From: Coriaria nepalensis
Taxonomy: Eukaryota > Streptophyta > Magnoliopsida > Cucurbitales > Coriariaceae
Assembly: GCA_027186245.1 (NCBI GenBank)
Contig: CP114488.1
Coordinates: 1,562,501-1,626,500, forward strand
Length of the DNA: 64,000 nt
Direction of reading: 5' to 3'
This document shows, piece by piece, positions 11,901 through 26,100 of this stretch. Position numbers and translations under genes: made by a program. Each line of letters starts with the position of its first letter. The stretch's first letter is position 1. The notes beneath the pieces are model-generated. The model was given only the letters and a program-made list of their open reading frames with translations, was not told the origin of the DNA and did not search any database.

Positions 11901-14900
11901 CAACAGAGCGCGATTGCCACTCTGTGGGGACACTAGAGCATAGATTCTTATGCATACAGTAGCGACTAAAGATATTATGAAGGCCCTTCAGTAAGAGGTG
12001 ACAAAATGTTGACGAGGAATATTGTTGTTATCCAACAACTTTTCACGAAACATTTTCTGAAAGCTTCTCAAGTTATTGGGAACCACTTGGAATCTAAGAA
12101 AAAGCCTACGAGACAAAAAGCAAATCCTCCTAATCCTATCAACTAATTTTTGCTGTCCGCTGCCTAGAATGGTGAACAGTTGTCATTTGCCAACTTTCGC
12201 CGAGCAAGTGGGAAAGTCGCTGCTTAGACGCGTATAGTTATAGCCATACATCCCCTATGTCTTTGGAATGAATTCAAAGTTCAAAGGTACCGTAAAATCC
12301 AAGCAATGAAAAGGTGTGTAATTTGGTGTTTACCTTGTGAAAATTGATGTTGTCGTCAAAAGGTACAAAGCCGCCGAGCCAAGTGTTCCTGAGCCAAGTG
12401 ATGATGTTTCTACAAACAGGCAAAAGAATGAGAGCCATATTGAATTTCAGGGTCTCAGCCGCACCCTTAGCCGTAGGTAGACAATAACCCATGATCTTGT
12501 ATGCATTTTTATGCCTGTACTGATAAAACTTCCACGTGAAAAGCCCAATCATGATCATAATCCAGAGTAACAAAACCCATATTCTCTTCCAATACTCTTG
12601 CAAATAGTATAGGCATTTCGTGCTCAGCCTTTTAATTGGGCTTCTGTTTCGTAGTCCCTGTAGATTCTGGCTCAAGGCTTGGCTTGTGTAGCTGAGGGCT
12701 TGACTGTAGCTTAAGTATGTGTCCTTTTGTAGCAAAAGTGTCTCCAGTTGCCATAGCTGTATCATCATCATCACGCACCAATGCAATAGTAATCATTAGA
12801 AATAGGACTAACAACATAATATCATTTAAGAGATCTCCATCTGTGATCTTAACATCTAGACAGGCCACTACTTATGGATATTCTGTAACGTGTCCAATCT
12901 TTATCTCCTCTATACTAAATAAGATTAAAATTTTCCTCTCAGAACAGCCATCAAACCTCATTTTTCAAAAAACAATATATATCTATTCGCTTTAACAAAT
13001 TTCAGTCAGTCAAATTCACATCAACATATTCAGGATTTCACAAATATAAAGTTCAAATTCAACCATATCAAATAGATCTTAACGGGCAGAAACTACTAGT
13101 GACGCCACTAAAATGGTCACTGGTCAGCAGCAATGGTTTTACTTTAGAGTAGTTAGAAAAAGAAGGAAAAAAGGAGGAAATTACCCAACAGTATTTCTGA
13201 TAGTAGAAATTACTCAGGAGTCTCGATTAGACTGCGTTAGTCTGTGTCAATTCATACGAGAAAAAATCACTTAATCGGTCTACAAATCATTCTTGACTAA
13301 ATAAAGCCGAGTGATGGGAAATTTGATAAGAACTGTTCAACCAGCCCATCGAATCTTCGTCATGATGAGAAGCTAATTTGTAACATCTCCTAAATTGACT
13401 TCCAATTCTGCTTTACAGTTTCAGAAGCCAAATTTCCTTCAGCTCTAGGGCGTGGTTGAACAACATGCAAGAATTTACCATTTTTAGCCAATATAAAACT
13501 GGTCCTTGAAGAAATGGTCCGACTTAAATTCTATTGCTCGTATATATTTATTCTTTTTTGTCAGTGACATTGACCCAACTATAGTTAGTAGCCCGTATGT
13601 TCTAATGTGTGACCTATTGACCCAACTAATCAATGGAAGGCACTTAATTTCAAAAAGCAACAATACTTTATGAAAAAGAAATCCTACGTACAACTTTTTC
13701 TACCTATCAGCGTAAAAGAAAAAGTAACCGAAACTCTTGAAAATAACATAATAAAACACTAGTGTAGGGATAAAATATACAAAAGAAATAACCTCGCATC
13801 AGACAAATAAATATATTAAAGTCTCCTAACGTCATTTATCCGCAAGTAGTATCATTATTATTTTTATCTTAATGGTTATAATGTGTGATAATTTCACATT
13901 AACCCGTCATATTAGTATTATGTATAGTACCCTGTTTAATTACTGAATAGAACAATAAAACCCACCTCAATGTATCCGAGTCTTTCAGGGTCCAGTTCTT
14001 CCATGATTAAAGCTGCATATTCCTCTGCTTGCTCCTTCAATCTTGATAGCTTGTTTGCAGAAGCACTTAGCATAATAATCTAACAGTTGCAGAAAGAGAA
14101 AAAAAAATTGAAAAAATATATACATATATATTAGACAAAGTTTTCAACTCTGAGCCGTATGCACTACCTAAAATCAGTTTTCTCAGTAAAATGACAATAC
14201 AACCCCCCCAACCAAACCCACTCAGCAAACATCATAATTGGCTGTGATACTGTTTGATGCGGCCTCCATTACTTCAAGGTGTCAATGCCATATGTCTCAA
14301 TTCCAAATGCAGCGTGACTATTGAAGACCACTTCCTGTATATCGATCTACAGTTCTACCCAATAAGCAGTATGATGCTTAATAACAGAAAATTTCAGGAA
14401 AAAAAAATCTATTACTTAATGTTGTTTGCATATAAAGAGTTTTAGTTCTAGAATTTTACAGATTAAGGTAATCAAATTCCTCCCACCATTAATTATTTAA
14501 ACCTTAATGACACCCTGGAGTCTAGAAGCAGAGTCGCCTCTGCTTGTTTTGTCCTGCAGGGGGGTCGATGCCACATATATTTATTTATTTTTCAGATTTA
14601 ATCTTGTAATAAAAATTTCCGGAATCTTGACTTGAAGTTGGCTAATTCATGTTCATGCAATATACTATTAATTTAATCACATATTCTAATATATTGTTAT
14701 ACCATTTACCCGACTACAATATATATACGAACATAAGGACAATAAGCTAGGTGATCTCTCACTATTCATTTCCTAAAATACCCCCGATCAATTATTAACA
14801 CACGACTTTGGTTTGAGAGCTTTGAAGGAGTTCTTACCTCTTTTACTTCTTCTTCAGTAATTCGACCATCTTCGTTCTTGTCCACCCTGTTACATAATTG

Positions 14901-15991
14901 AGGATGATATTTAGTCAAATATCTGTTTAGATAATTGATGAACTTAATAATTGAGAAAAAGTAGATTAGTAGTACTTTTAAAAAAAAAAATTTAAATGAT
15001 TGAATGAGATTTCTTATGCGTACATGTCGAAGAAGATCTGGAGTCTTGAATCGAAACTTTGATCAGTAATTTGGGACCAGAATTCGTAAAGCTCATCGCG
15101 GTTAATTTTGTCAGCCTTCAGTCTTCTTCTCCGACTAAGAGCATCGAATAATTCAAGAGCAAACTCCTTCGAGTCTCGCATTCCTTCAAACAAAATTACC
15201 AGAAAATTAAACCACGTACAAAAGTGATGGAATAAAAGCTCCAGACACTTGCAGGAAAATATTCAGTTAAAACGATGCCGTATTAATGAGAATTTGTAGA
15301 AGGCGAATTTAAATTTTGAACCTATGCAATGCGCGAAATCAGAGCGGCTAAGAAAACCGTCCTTGGAAAGATAATCGAAATTTCGTTGAACTTCGTTCCA
15401 TGCATCGATATCACTGGACCTGCAATTGCTTATGAATCTCAGTCCACGAAGTGCTTTGTGAGCACCGGACCGAGTCCGATCAAGCTGAGCTCGTTGCCTC
15501 CTCAGTGCTCTAGCCGCTAAAGCAGAGTCAAATCCATTTCCGACTCCAGCTCCAACATTCACAGCCGACGATGAAGCTGACATCGCACGCGGGGCATGAC
15601 CGTGGCTCCAAGAGAACCGCCTAAGCTCGGCTTTCAACTCCTGTGAAAACTGCTTAGCCTTAGCGACTGCTTCCGCCTTCAGCTCCTGCGAGAAATGCCG
15701 CAGCCGATTCGACGAGCTCCGCTTGATTGTCGGCGATCTCGAAGCCGACGCCGGCACTGAAACCGGAGTTTCAGAGCCGCCTACGCTTCCATCCTCAACG
15801 CTCATCACCTTCGCCGGCTCAACACTACGAAGCACAATCGTATCATCAGCTTGCAAATCAAGCGTCACCTCCACATACTCCTCCGCCGAGTTCGATTCCG
15901 TCCCCGGCGATGATCCAGAGCTCATCGCCGCCTTATCCGGAACCGAATCCGACGCCCATCTCCGCTCATGCTTCGCAGTACTCCCTCTCAT
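8917..15991 (-). CDS. RBOHF: Respiratory burst oxidase homolog F (NADPH oxidase)
   Basis: Fourteen exons on the minus strand: 15991-15322, 15183-15024, 14886-14838, 14079-13966, 12756-12334, 11285-10902, 10795-10700, 10608-10493, 10299-10132, 10028-9869, 9759-9559, 9462-9334, 9207-9129, 9026-8917. They sum to 2859 nt, or 952 residues, close to Arabidopsis RBOHF (about 944). The plasma-membrane enzyme moves electrons from NADPH through FAD and two hemes to apoplastic oxygen, making superoxide for immunity, ABA and developmental signalling. The N terminus is Ser-rich with FSQELKAEA repeats. EF-hands follow: [12 protein letters not shown] (about 278-289) and [11 protein letters not shown]. Exons 5-7 carry the transmembrane heme core ([24 protein letters not shown]). 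HPFSITSAP binds FAD, and [12 protein letters not shown] and GLGIGATPF bind NADPH. The C terminus ends FDFHKEHF. All introns are GT-AG. Confidence 0.96.
11286..12333 (-). other. Long intron 5 of RBOHF
   Basis: The largest RBOHF intron (1048 bases) separates the FHK-ending exon from the exon starting TIAAAIIVG. It contains a 92-codon minus-strand open frame (11677-11955) that is not in frame with, or spliced to, the oxidase and matches no family I know. It is most likely chance or a transposon scrap. Confidence 0.5.
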
Positions 15992-17761
15992 TGATCACTC
16001 GCAAGATTAACCAAAATTTTCAGTTCAATCACTGTATAGTCTGTATCGATCTCGAGCTCCTAGCTAATGTGCTCCGTCGGAGAGAGATCATAGAAGGCGC
16101 AATGAAATCTCTCGAATCAGGAAATCGAGTTCTTATAAGAGAGAGTCGGAATCAGGACGAATGATCCTGAACGCGTTTAGGATCTCTGTGCAAAAGCAAA
16201 AGAAGATAGAGAGAGGGGGAGAGCATAGGCTGCATGTAGCAATAGATAGAGAATAGTATAAAAAGGACAAAGATGTGTAGAAGCTGATCGTAGAACAAAT
16301 ATGAAGAAACTGGACCCCACCGGACCGCACCGAACCGGAGGAGATCGAATTCTTATAACTAACTCTAAACTTTCTCAATGCGAGCTCGATCAAACCCTGT
16401 GACCACTGACCACTAGAAATAGGCCCTCATATACTTTCTCACTGCTTTTCGTATTTGAGGTTTAGAATATAAAACGCGGTTTGGACTTTGTTTGAAAGAG
16501 GGGGGAAGAGAGAGAAAGGGGTAGGGGAATATATACAATAATGTGTTGTGGGTAGGAAGGGGTGGGTCCTACTTAGTTTTTTTTCTTTTAAGAGATTCAG
16601 AATCAATGGCAGGGATTGTTCCAGAGGTGAAGTCTAAATGGAGATGGGTGATTGGTTGATTATTAAGGGTAATTAATTAATTAAAGAGTGAATTTTAATA
16701 ATTTATAGTGTGTTAAGTTGTTGAGAGGGAAGAAAATAACATGAAAGAAAGTCGTGGAAGTTAGGAAGTTTTTAGAATGATATAATGTGTTCAATTTTTA
16801 ATGAGCAAGACTCATGATTAAGAGTAAAAGTAAAAGTAATTGTATATTTTATATATTAAAATTTTTTTAAAAAAATAATATTATTATTATATTTAGATTT
16901 AACTTTTATTATATATTTTTCTAATTTATTTAATGGATATTGGTTTAGAAATTGTAATATATATTTCCCGTTTTGAAATTTGTAGACACGGTAAATACCA
17001 TCTATATAGAGAGATAAGGAAGCTTTTTACAGCTCATGATAGTTGAGCCTAGAATATCAAATCCTCCCCGAATCGATATCAAATTTACCCAAACATGATA
17101 TATATAGAAAAATCCATCTTACTATAATTTCATTAATAAACATTATGCGTACATAATTAACTTGATCGTTATGTATATTTCCTTTTATTATTATTATTTT
17201 TTATTTATTTTTTTATTTTTTTATTTTTGGGGGGAAGGAGATAGGTGACAACTAGTGAAATGGATTTTAATGTAAGAAAATCAATATTAAGTAGGTAATA
17301 GAAAATGTTGTATAAGTGATGATATTATATCGATTATCGATGCACTGGATGATGTACCAGATTGACTTGTGAAAAACATTTCTTATATATCGGTTTTATG
17401 AGAGAGAGAGATGAGAATAATTGATTCTCAAATGGTATATTTATCATTATATTCTTATTATATAATTTAATATTTTTTTATTAATATATTAACAAAATTA
17501 TATTTTTTATTTATAAAATTATTTAAATAATAATAATAATAAAAAATTACTTTTTCTTTCTTCTTTTCAACTGGTGAAAAATTATCACTTCTACTCCACT
17601 CATCTATTTAAAGTGATATAACACATTTTCACTGATACAGATTAACAAATTACCCAAATTTCGTTCTATCGAAAAACTTCAAATTTATAAAATATAAAAT
17701 TATGTGCAAAAAACGTATGGATGTTATTTTTATTTAACCAAAAGACAAGTTATGGAAATTA

Positions 17762-17808
<47 letters not shown>
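17762..17808. repeat. (AAT)n trinucleotide microsatellite
   Basis: An uninterrupted run of about 15-16 AAT units in AT-rich intergenic DNA, likely length-polymorphic. Confidence 0.9.
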
Positions 17809-17810
<2 letters not shown>

Positions 17811-20221
17811 GAATAAGGATGAGGTATGGGAATAGAACATCTTCGTCCTTGATTTTAGACAACAGATTTTAGAGCAAGAAACTTGTCCCGTAAGGTATCT
17901 CAAGAGCAAAAATAAGCAAAAATAAGTCTCCTAATTATAAATTAATGTAAAATTTTATAATATAGGTATATTTTTATCATAGAATTTATATATATTTTAT
18001 ATTATTTTATATAGAAGACAATTTAAAAAGAATTTCGGTTTTGAAATAAACTTAGTGCAACATTGTAAGTTCAATACACTAATTATCATCTTTGGGTTAA
18101 CATTGTAAGTTCAACACACTAATTAGTGGAAATGAAAAATTAAATGAATTTTGATCAAACTTAGAATTGGAAAAATAAAAATTATAATGATGGAGAAAAA
18201 AAAAATATAAATATAAATATATATAATATGGTTTGAGAGAGTAAATTAAATATTAAGATATGATGCACTAATCAAGATGATGATGAATATCCCTGAGTTG
18301 ACCCAGAAAAAATGGACATCCGACATAAGAATTAAGAGAACACTTTTCACACGTAATAAGAACATCATCATCAAAATGAAGAAACATGTTTGATATTATG
18401 ACAGTATTAGTAAGACCCTTTTAGTGTTCAAACTGGCTCTGTTCATATTTACGGTAAAACGATCATTTTGTGGACATCTTAGCCGAACAAGGGAAAGGAA
18501 TAGGACTAGAATAATGCAAGATTGTTTCTTAAGTTGGACCAGATTGACCAAGTTTTCTAACTGATCCCTCATGTTCTTGCTATTGTACATAATTTACCTT
18601 ATGATCTTGTTGTTTTGTTTTGGTATTAACATTGGAAGTATGCTTCTAAAAACAGTTCCAATTTGTTAAAACTTCATTTAAAATTATCCGTCTTTTCATG
18701 ATTTAGATTAACTACATTTATAACACATAACTAAATTAGTATTCCTCAAGTAGAGACGGAACGATTCACTTCAGCTGCACGTCACCAAACTCGGAACACG
18801 AACTGAAACTGGTTTCCTACCTAATGAAACTCAAACTCCATACCAATAAATTTTCAAACATTGAACAGTACTATAGTACTCAACTCAAACAAAACGTACA
18901 CGAAAGGCTGGACTAGTACTGCCCTATATCGTACTCCTCGCCCACAATGTAACGTTTACAAAGCACATCATGATCATGTAAGAAATATAACGTTTTCACA
19001 TCGCTGGTCCGGTTGTATAAAAGGGTCTAGATAGCATACCAATTACTTACCAAACAAAACCCGAAACTAGCAAGTAATGGTGCTTCTACTTTTTAACTTC
19101 TAAGAATGAATCAATAATGTAAAATTCCCAACCCAAAAAATAAAAAAATAAATAAATAAATAAATAAAAGAACTAAATTGACCGTTATGACCTCTGCTTG
19201 TGCTCTTTGTATTTGAATTTTGGTGCATTAGAAAGGTTAGAAGATAAGAAATGGGTCGTAACAATAAAGTTGGCTTCTAGAACATTTGCTTTTTGTGGCA
19301 TAAAGTCCACCCCAATGGGTGCCAGATTGGGAGGGGGTCCCACCACTCACATTTCCAATCAATTCCTCACCAACTCCTTGTTGTTTTATCCCTCTAATTT
19401 GTACTTTAGGTCTTTAAGTTTTTAACTCTAATCGTTACATTAATTGCATCTATTAAGTTCAGATATTTCACACAAAATAAATAATTAAATTAAATTAAAT
19501 AACTAGGAATTTTATTCTAATTATTCACATATTAATTAGATTTTTTACTATTTAATATTAATATAGATTAATTACAACGGTCCAAATATATACTTTAAAA
19601 GTATATTAAAATTTCTCATTAATAATCCATTTTACTCCTTTTTCAATTCTAACAATTTGAGATTATGTGCTCAAATTTTTGGTAAATATTTTAGATTTTT
19701 ATTTTAATTATTACATTTAAGTAGGGCATTATAAAATTTATTTGCGTGGTCAAAAATTATATATATTTGATATATTTTGTAATTTTTAATTTTTAAATTG
19801 GAAAATTAATTTATAAATATTCAACATATTAATTTAAAAGAGTTCGAGAATTAACGGCTGATGTCATCGATCCTTGCAGTTCTCTCCCTCCACAGCTCCA
19901 TCTAAGCTTGAGTATATACAAATTTAATCGATACTTAATAGAATTTTAATTAAAATATATTAAGCATGGTTTTATCTATGAAGTCTAAATTGATTAGAAG
20001 ACCTTGGACTAGCCTATCAAAACGGATAAGAATTTATAACTCCAATTTTGACCACAAACAATTTGAAATTTAGAAATAAAACCTTATGATCATTTGGTCT
20101 CTTTTTTTTTTTTTTGAAGGATCCAAGTTAATGCAAGTGTCAACAAAAGCTTGTCCTTGTCTCACCCGTTACAATTTTAATTTGATTTGATTTTTTCTTC
20201 ATTTTTATTTGATTTGATTTA

Positions 20222-20256
<35 letters not shown>

Positions 20257-21164
20257 TCTTTCTATGGCGTTTGGTAAGTAGGTTAACGGTTGTTTTGATC
20301 AAAACACAAATGCTAGCTAGTAGATAGCAAATTAGAATTTAACCTCTCTTGTTGACCATAATTAATTAGAATTTTAATGATTTTTGCATATCTAATGCTA
20401 TTGCGTTCTCTATTTCGGATATATATCATGCAAATATGAATAGGCTATATAAACAAAGTAATATATAGTAATTATATATTTATGTTAATAAAAAATTTAC
20501 AAATTTTTTATTTGATATTATATTAATTTACTGATAATTATTATAATAAAAAAAATTTAATAATATATAATATCGATGTAATTATAAATATACCTAAATT
20601 ACTACTTTGTCTTTTTAATACATATCAACTTAATTTAGATGAAGTAGAAATATGTAATGATCCCCATCTAACCGATAATATAAATCCAACCTAATAACAA
20701 GTTTGTCAAAAGAAGAATCACAAAGCATTAATGGTGAAGAAGGTGTTTAGTTCAATATGATCAAGTTTGCAAGAGGGGAGAAGCCAAAAAAGTCGTGGGA
20801 TATTTTAGAGTATAAAAATTGACCTAGTATTCCTTTTTAACTTTTATAGATTGGAAAATCCAAGTAATGTTCCCTTCTAAATTTGATGTGATAAGAAGTA
20901 GGAGATATTATTATGTGAATTTTGATCAACAAATTTTTGGTGGCTAGTCCAGTAAATAGGTGCCAAATGTAAAGGGTTGAGAGATTTGAATGGAGGAAAT
21001 GACAAAAATGTCTCTATAGGGGGAATTTTGATTAAATCTAGTCTAAGGATGTTCTCTATATCAAGTCCATGGCGGACAATTTCATGAAGTATTTACTTTT
21101 AATGGCTATCATCATGGTATATCTATAGAGTATTTAGACTTTACTATATAATTACTTTTTATAT

Positions 21165-22110
21165 GTATGTCAGAGGAGAAGTGAGAAGCAAATTATCGAT
21201 TTTCGGTAAAATCAAATCGAAACCGATCGAAATCGAAAATATAATCAGATTTTCATTGTTTTGGTCTAAAAAATCGACTGTAACCAAATTAGTATTAGAC
21301 CAGTCGATTTTGGTGGAAATTGATTCATTTTTTCAATTTTTTGTTATTTTTTTTTTCTATAATCCATTTAATTATAATATTATATCATGATATATATATA
21401 ATTGATGAGTATATATATTATTTAATAATTTATTTTAAAATTATCTTCAAATAATATCATATTTGATGAAAATTCGATATTATAATAATTAAAAAATATC
21501 ATCTTATCTTAATATCATAATCAAAATAATTTTTTAATATATTATAAATTCATAGATATTAATTAGTATCTAAGAGTATAAACTATGGATTGTGATTATG
21601 ACTATGCCTTCAAGGCTCTATCGTAAAAGTAATAAATATCAATATCATATGCTAGTTTACTCTACGACTCGAAGGGTCGAAGGCCCATAAAATAAACTAC
21701 CAATTATGATACCCTACAGATCAAAAGCTTCATCGATCATTCTAGTAAACTAGAAATTATGATATTTTACGGGTCGAATGTCTATCAACTTATAGAGTAA
21801 ACTAGTTATAACTGCTAATTTATTCTATAAGTCGAAAGATCGAAAACCCCCATCAACCCGTAGAGCATCATAAGTTATAAACTTATAATCATAATTTCTA
21901 GTTTATCCGAAAGGTCGAAGGGCCTCCCCTTCCGACCTTTCGACCCATAGAGTAAATAAGTACGGTACAATTTTTTTTACTCACCCTTACATAGAAGAGT
22001 TGAGTAAAGGGTTTGATTTGATTTGATCTAATCCGATCGAGCGAATAACGATTAGATTTTAGTATTGAATTCTTTGATCGGAGTCTAATCAAAAAATCCG
22101 ATATATATTA
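21165..22110. mobile_element. Probable decayed hAT-type element with internal GTCGAA repeats
   Basis: The left part (about 21175-21330) reads as alternating ATCGAAAATCG/CGATTTTCGGT-type sequence. The stretch ending TTTTTACTCACCCTTACA (about 21966-21987) resembles the 3' terminus of plant non-autonomous hAT elements, whose usual other end begins with a GGGTGAG-type word; AGGAGAAGTGAGAAGC near 21174 is a plausible degenerate partner. Between them, copies of an AAACTAGAATTATGATA-like unit alternate with GGGTCGAA words (about 21640-21960), including the inverted pair around GGCCTCCCCTTCCGACC. No clean target duplication was found, so boundaries are approximate. Confidence 0.35.
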
Positions 22111-23196
22111 ATTTAAAATTCAAATTTGATATTAAAAAATGGAAGAGAAAATAAAAAGGAAAAAAAATTCAGTAATTTTATCCCCTCACTTCTCTTCTTT
22201 TGTTCCCTCCATAAAGTTTTAGGTGAACTTAGTCCACTTAAAACGCATTAATTAAATTAATTTTAATTAAAGTTAATTGAATATGTGTTTGGTTAGAGAG
22301 ATACATATTGCCTACGTTAGCAATACTTTTTTAGCAGCCCTCTCCCACCTGTTTAAACAAATCCCATGAACATATAAGTAAGAATACACATGTCACAATA
22401 CGTTACATCAACTGATCGGATACATTTAAATATTTTAGTCATGTCATGTCCAATTATAACTACTTAAGACTTAAGGAGTACTTCTGTATCGATCATGCAT
22501 GTTGAAAGTGAAATGACATCCTACCAGCAAAACGAAGAACAAATGTCAAGATTACTTAAATTAATGGCTAAATGGTAAGAAGCACTACAATTATGTATTG
22601 TCGAGTAAGGCATCGATTATCAAAACCTCATGATTTAGAACAAATTTAATATGACTAGGAAGCCTATGACCTACAACAGGCCAAAGTGCAACTAAAAATA
22701 CATATGTTTTAATGCCAGGAGCTTTTTTACGGGTCTTCGATGATTTGTTAATCTTCGATAATTTAGTATAAATTTTAAGAAAGCAATAAACAGATAAATT
22801 AATAATATTATCTTAAAAATAAAATTGTTGCTTTAACTATCATTGAGTAATTAAAATCTGACTTAAATACAACAAACATCGATATCTTAAGAAGCAGTAT
22901 CATATCTTGTTAATTACGACAGACCAGAAATGGGAGAGAGAGAGAGAGAGAGAGAGACATTTTATTTGCCTCATCAAATACTTTATACAAAGGGCAAAGA
23001 ATTCCTTGCAGGCTGTAATTTTTCTGCCATGGTACTTTTTTTTAGTGTTACAACATTAGAAACACGATTCACCTTTCATCAAGATGAATCAACCTCCTTA
23101 CAACAGCAAAAAAGTACACCGCATTATATACAGAGCCAACCCCAACAAAGGGCCAAAAGTGATTTCTGGTAAAATTTGGAGTATCATATCTTGACA

Positions 23197-26100
23197 TCAC
23201 AATGAAAAGGCTTCTGATTCGAACCCATTCCTAACCGTTTTTTCCTTCCCCAAACTCGTCGACTTTCTTCTGTTCTGTTGTTGACTCTCGCAACCCTTTG
23301 CCAACATTCTCACAGGTGGAGGCATTAGATACCTCGCGTCTAAAACAGAGTCCCTCCTGAACTTGTTATCTAATGATCGATTTGATCTTGGGGCAGACCA
23401 ATTCATTGCCTCTTTCCGGAAATTGATTTGATCCTTCTTGTTCTCCATAATTGTAATAAGCTTAGTCTTTTTTGAGGGGTTTACTCGTCTAGTGCTTTTC
23501 ACGTGATTGTCTGAAACCAACAAAGAAACAGGTGTGTAAATTATATCTTCTGGTTTTTCATTCGATTTCAGTTTTCGAGCTTTCATGGCCTTTTGTGAAG
23601 GCTTCTTTGGCCACCTTATCATCCCATCAGGACTTTGCCTCGAGGGTTGTGTTGAAATATCACATAGAGTTTGAGCAGCGGCAATTGCTCTTGGACAATG
23701 AACATCTGTTAAAAAGGAAACAGCACTCATTATATTTAAATCCAGACAAGAGAGAAAAGCAAACAGACTCAACCAACTTCCCCTGCAACACAAATTTGCC
23801 AAGTTATTTTTGCTTTTAGCAAAGAACATAAGTAGAATCACAAGAAGAACAAGGTTTATTCAGTAGATTGTGGTATGACTAATTCATTTTGAGGTACTTA
23901 CTATACACACTATAACTTGCTAAACTAAGTTGTATCGCTATTTGCACTAAAATGAATAAAGCAGTAACATATTTTAATCGACGAAGTTACAAGTATTACC
24001 ATTTCCTTGAAAACATGCCTTTCCTTCAGTTACTGCAGTTCAAACAAACCGCAATAACTCAATTAAGTGGAAAAGAGGCCCATCAAAATATTATGACCCA
24101 TCAAATATTTCAACATAAATTCTTACCCAAGGTAACAACAGAAGCTTTCAAACACGATGCAGAAGGCAACGAATCCCTCTCAAGCTGGGGATTAATAACA
24201 GAGCCTGACAAGGATATTTCATTCTCTACACGTTTTGTTTTCAATCCTGAAGGAATCACACTCTGATCAAAAGTCATTGATTCCAAGTTAGTAAAACAAT
24301 CTGTTAAAATCCCCAGAGAGCTGGCATCATTTTGGATCTGCAACCATCTACCAGGGCAGGAGCTCCTGCTTGCAGATAACTTAGCAGACTCAGAACTGGT
24401 TTTGAAGTGTCCGTTAAAAGAGTGGGACCACTGAAAAGGCGGCAAACTAGTTCGGCGAGATAATTGCTTTCCAGGACGTAGATCAGTTGTATTCCTCGAA
24501 GGCAGAGACTGCTTGGTTGCCTCATTGAGTAAAGATTCAAGGTCCTTGCAAGGCGGGAGGGCCAACTGTTTGAAAATATCCTCAGGTTTTGATATTAAGA
24601 AGTCGAGTGAATTGGCTAGAGTATCAGACTTGGTACTTGAGTCATTGCTCTTCACAAATAAGACATGAAAAAAGGTGTAGTTAGTGTTCGAGAACTTATC
24701 ACCATAGAATAAGTAAAACCCCTTCTACTGGGCATGAAACTTGATTCATAGTTTATTGGGTTCGGGGTTTGAAACTGAAATTTATAAAAAATGTTTTACT
24801 TGATTGTTTGGATCAGCGATTTAGACAAAGTTGGAGTTTTGTGGGTCCGAATTGAATTCTAGCAAAAAAGTGGAGTTTCATAAAGCTGAATCAAATGGAT
24901 CCAAGGGGTAGTCTCAAAATCAGATTATACTTTAAAAAGGCAATGCAAAAACCTTTTATAGGTACCTTTGATGTCAAAATAACAGTGTGTTATGGAGCCT
25001 AAAAGGGCAAACCTTGTCACATGAAGATACATCTGTCATGCAGGACTCCACTTTATCACAATTGATCCCATTGGCTGCAATGGACATAGAGCTAGCCGGA
25101 CTTGAGGTCATTTTCTTGATGGAAGAGCTATCTGTATCAGTGATATTTTGAGGGTGGATGGGCTTAGAAATCTGGAGGGTAGAAAAAGCCTTTCTCACGC
25201 AAAGTAGAAGATTATCGTTCATGTTTGCTTCTTTTTTTGCATTTTCTTTGGTCCAATGATGGCACACATAAGTGCCATCAAGGAGAGTATTTAATGGGGG
25301 ATCATCTACAAGCTGGGCCATCTCTTGAAACTCCGACTTCAGACCATATACTCCTGACATTAGTTCACATGTAGATTATGTGCAGGGATATCATAAGAGT
25401 ATTGACTGATGGAGATAATAGACGAGAAAAAATATAGGGAAAGGGAGTTGATAAATATTTATACTGATAATCAAGAATGAACAGAAATGCATATAGATTA
25501 TCATTAGAATCTTCTACAGCCTATAAAATGACATAACAAATCAAATGGCATCTCCATTTCCACAATCAAGTTTATAGAAAGTGGAGAGGTTTAGTTTAAA
25601 TAAAGTGTGGAACAAACCACATCTTAAGATGGTCCTACGAAACTCGATCGAACTTTTTGCAAAATTGTAAAATGAATTTGTTACCTAACCGAGTAACAGG
25701 CGAACACAATATAAAAGTAGTGACAAATTCATAGATCTATAGTCATACTAATGTCCTACCATATATGTTCCCCCCATAAGCAGCTGCATTAAAGCTTCCA
25801 GAGCCTGTCTTCAAAGAGAAAGAATCATATTTAGTCTTCATCGAAGCTTTGGTATTTTTCTTGTCACCTCGCCTGCCAGTTGAGTTCCTCTGTTTCACCA
25901 ATGAAACTTTATCTAAAAGTAAGATACAAGAGAAGACAGATCAGTATGAACTCCAGAAGCTTCAAGAAAGACACCTTCCATGAGGATGGTTTATTGATCT
26001 TCAATACAGAAATTAACACAACAGAAAGAAAAAAAAAGTTGCAAATCACAAAGATAAAGGTAATATGACCTGAAGAAGCACATTTCTTATGGTGTGATCC

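Larger units (their letters stand above)
15992..23196. other. Seven-kb AT-rich intergenic region
   Basis: From 15992 to about 16600 lies the RBOHF 5' UTR and promoter; plus-strand frames over 15723-16164 are shadows of RBOHF exon 1. The rest has no supportable gene. Contents seen: an (AAT)n microsatellite (17762-17808), complementary ATT/AAT runs near 20220-20256, poly-T tracts, the repeat block at 21165-22110, and a GA run at 22934-22957. Small frames such as 19198-19425 and 22930-23172 look like chance. Confidence 0.5.

Noticed and set aside
11677..11955. 92-codon minus-strand frame in RBOHF intron 5
   Set aside because: It cannot be spliced into the oxidase and resembles no known protein; possible transposon scrap at most.
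15723..16164. Plus-strand frames of 95 and 145 codons
   Set aside because: They are antisense to RBOHF exon 1 and its leader; Pro/Ser-rich translations are the usual shadow of GC-rich coding sequence.
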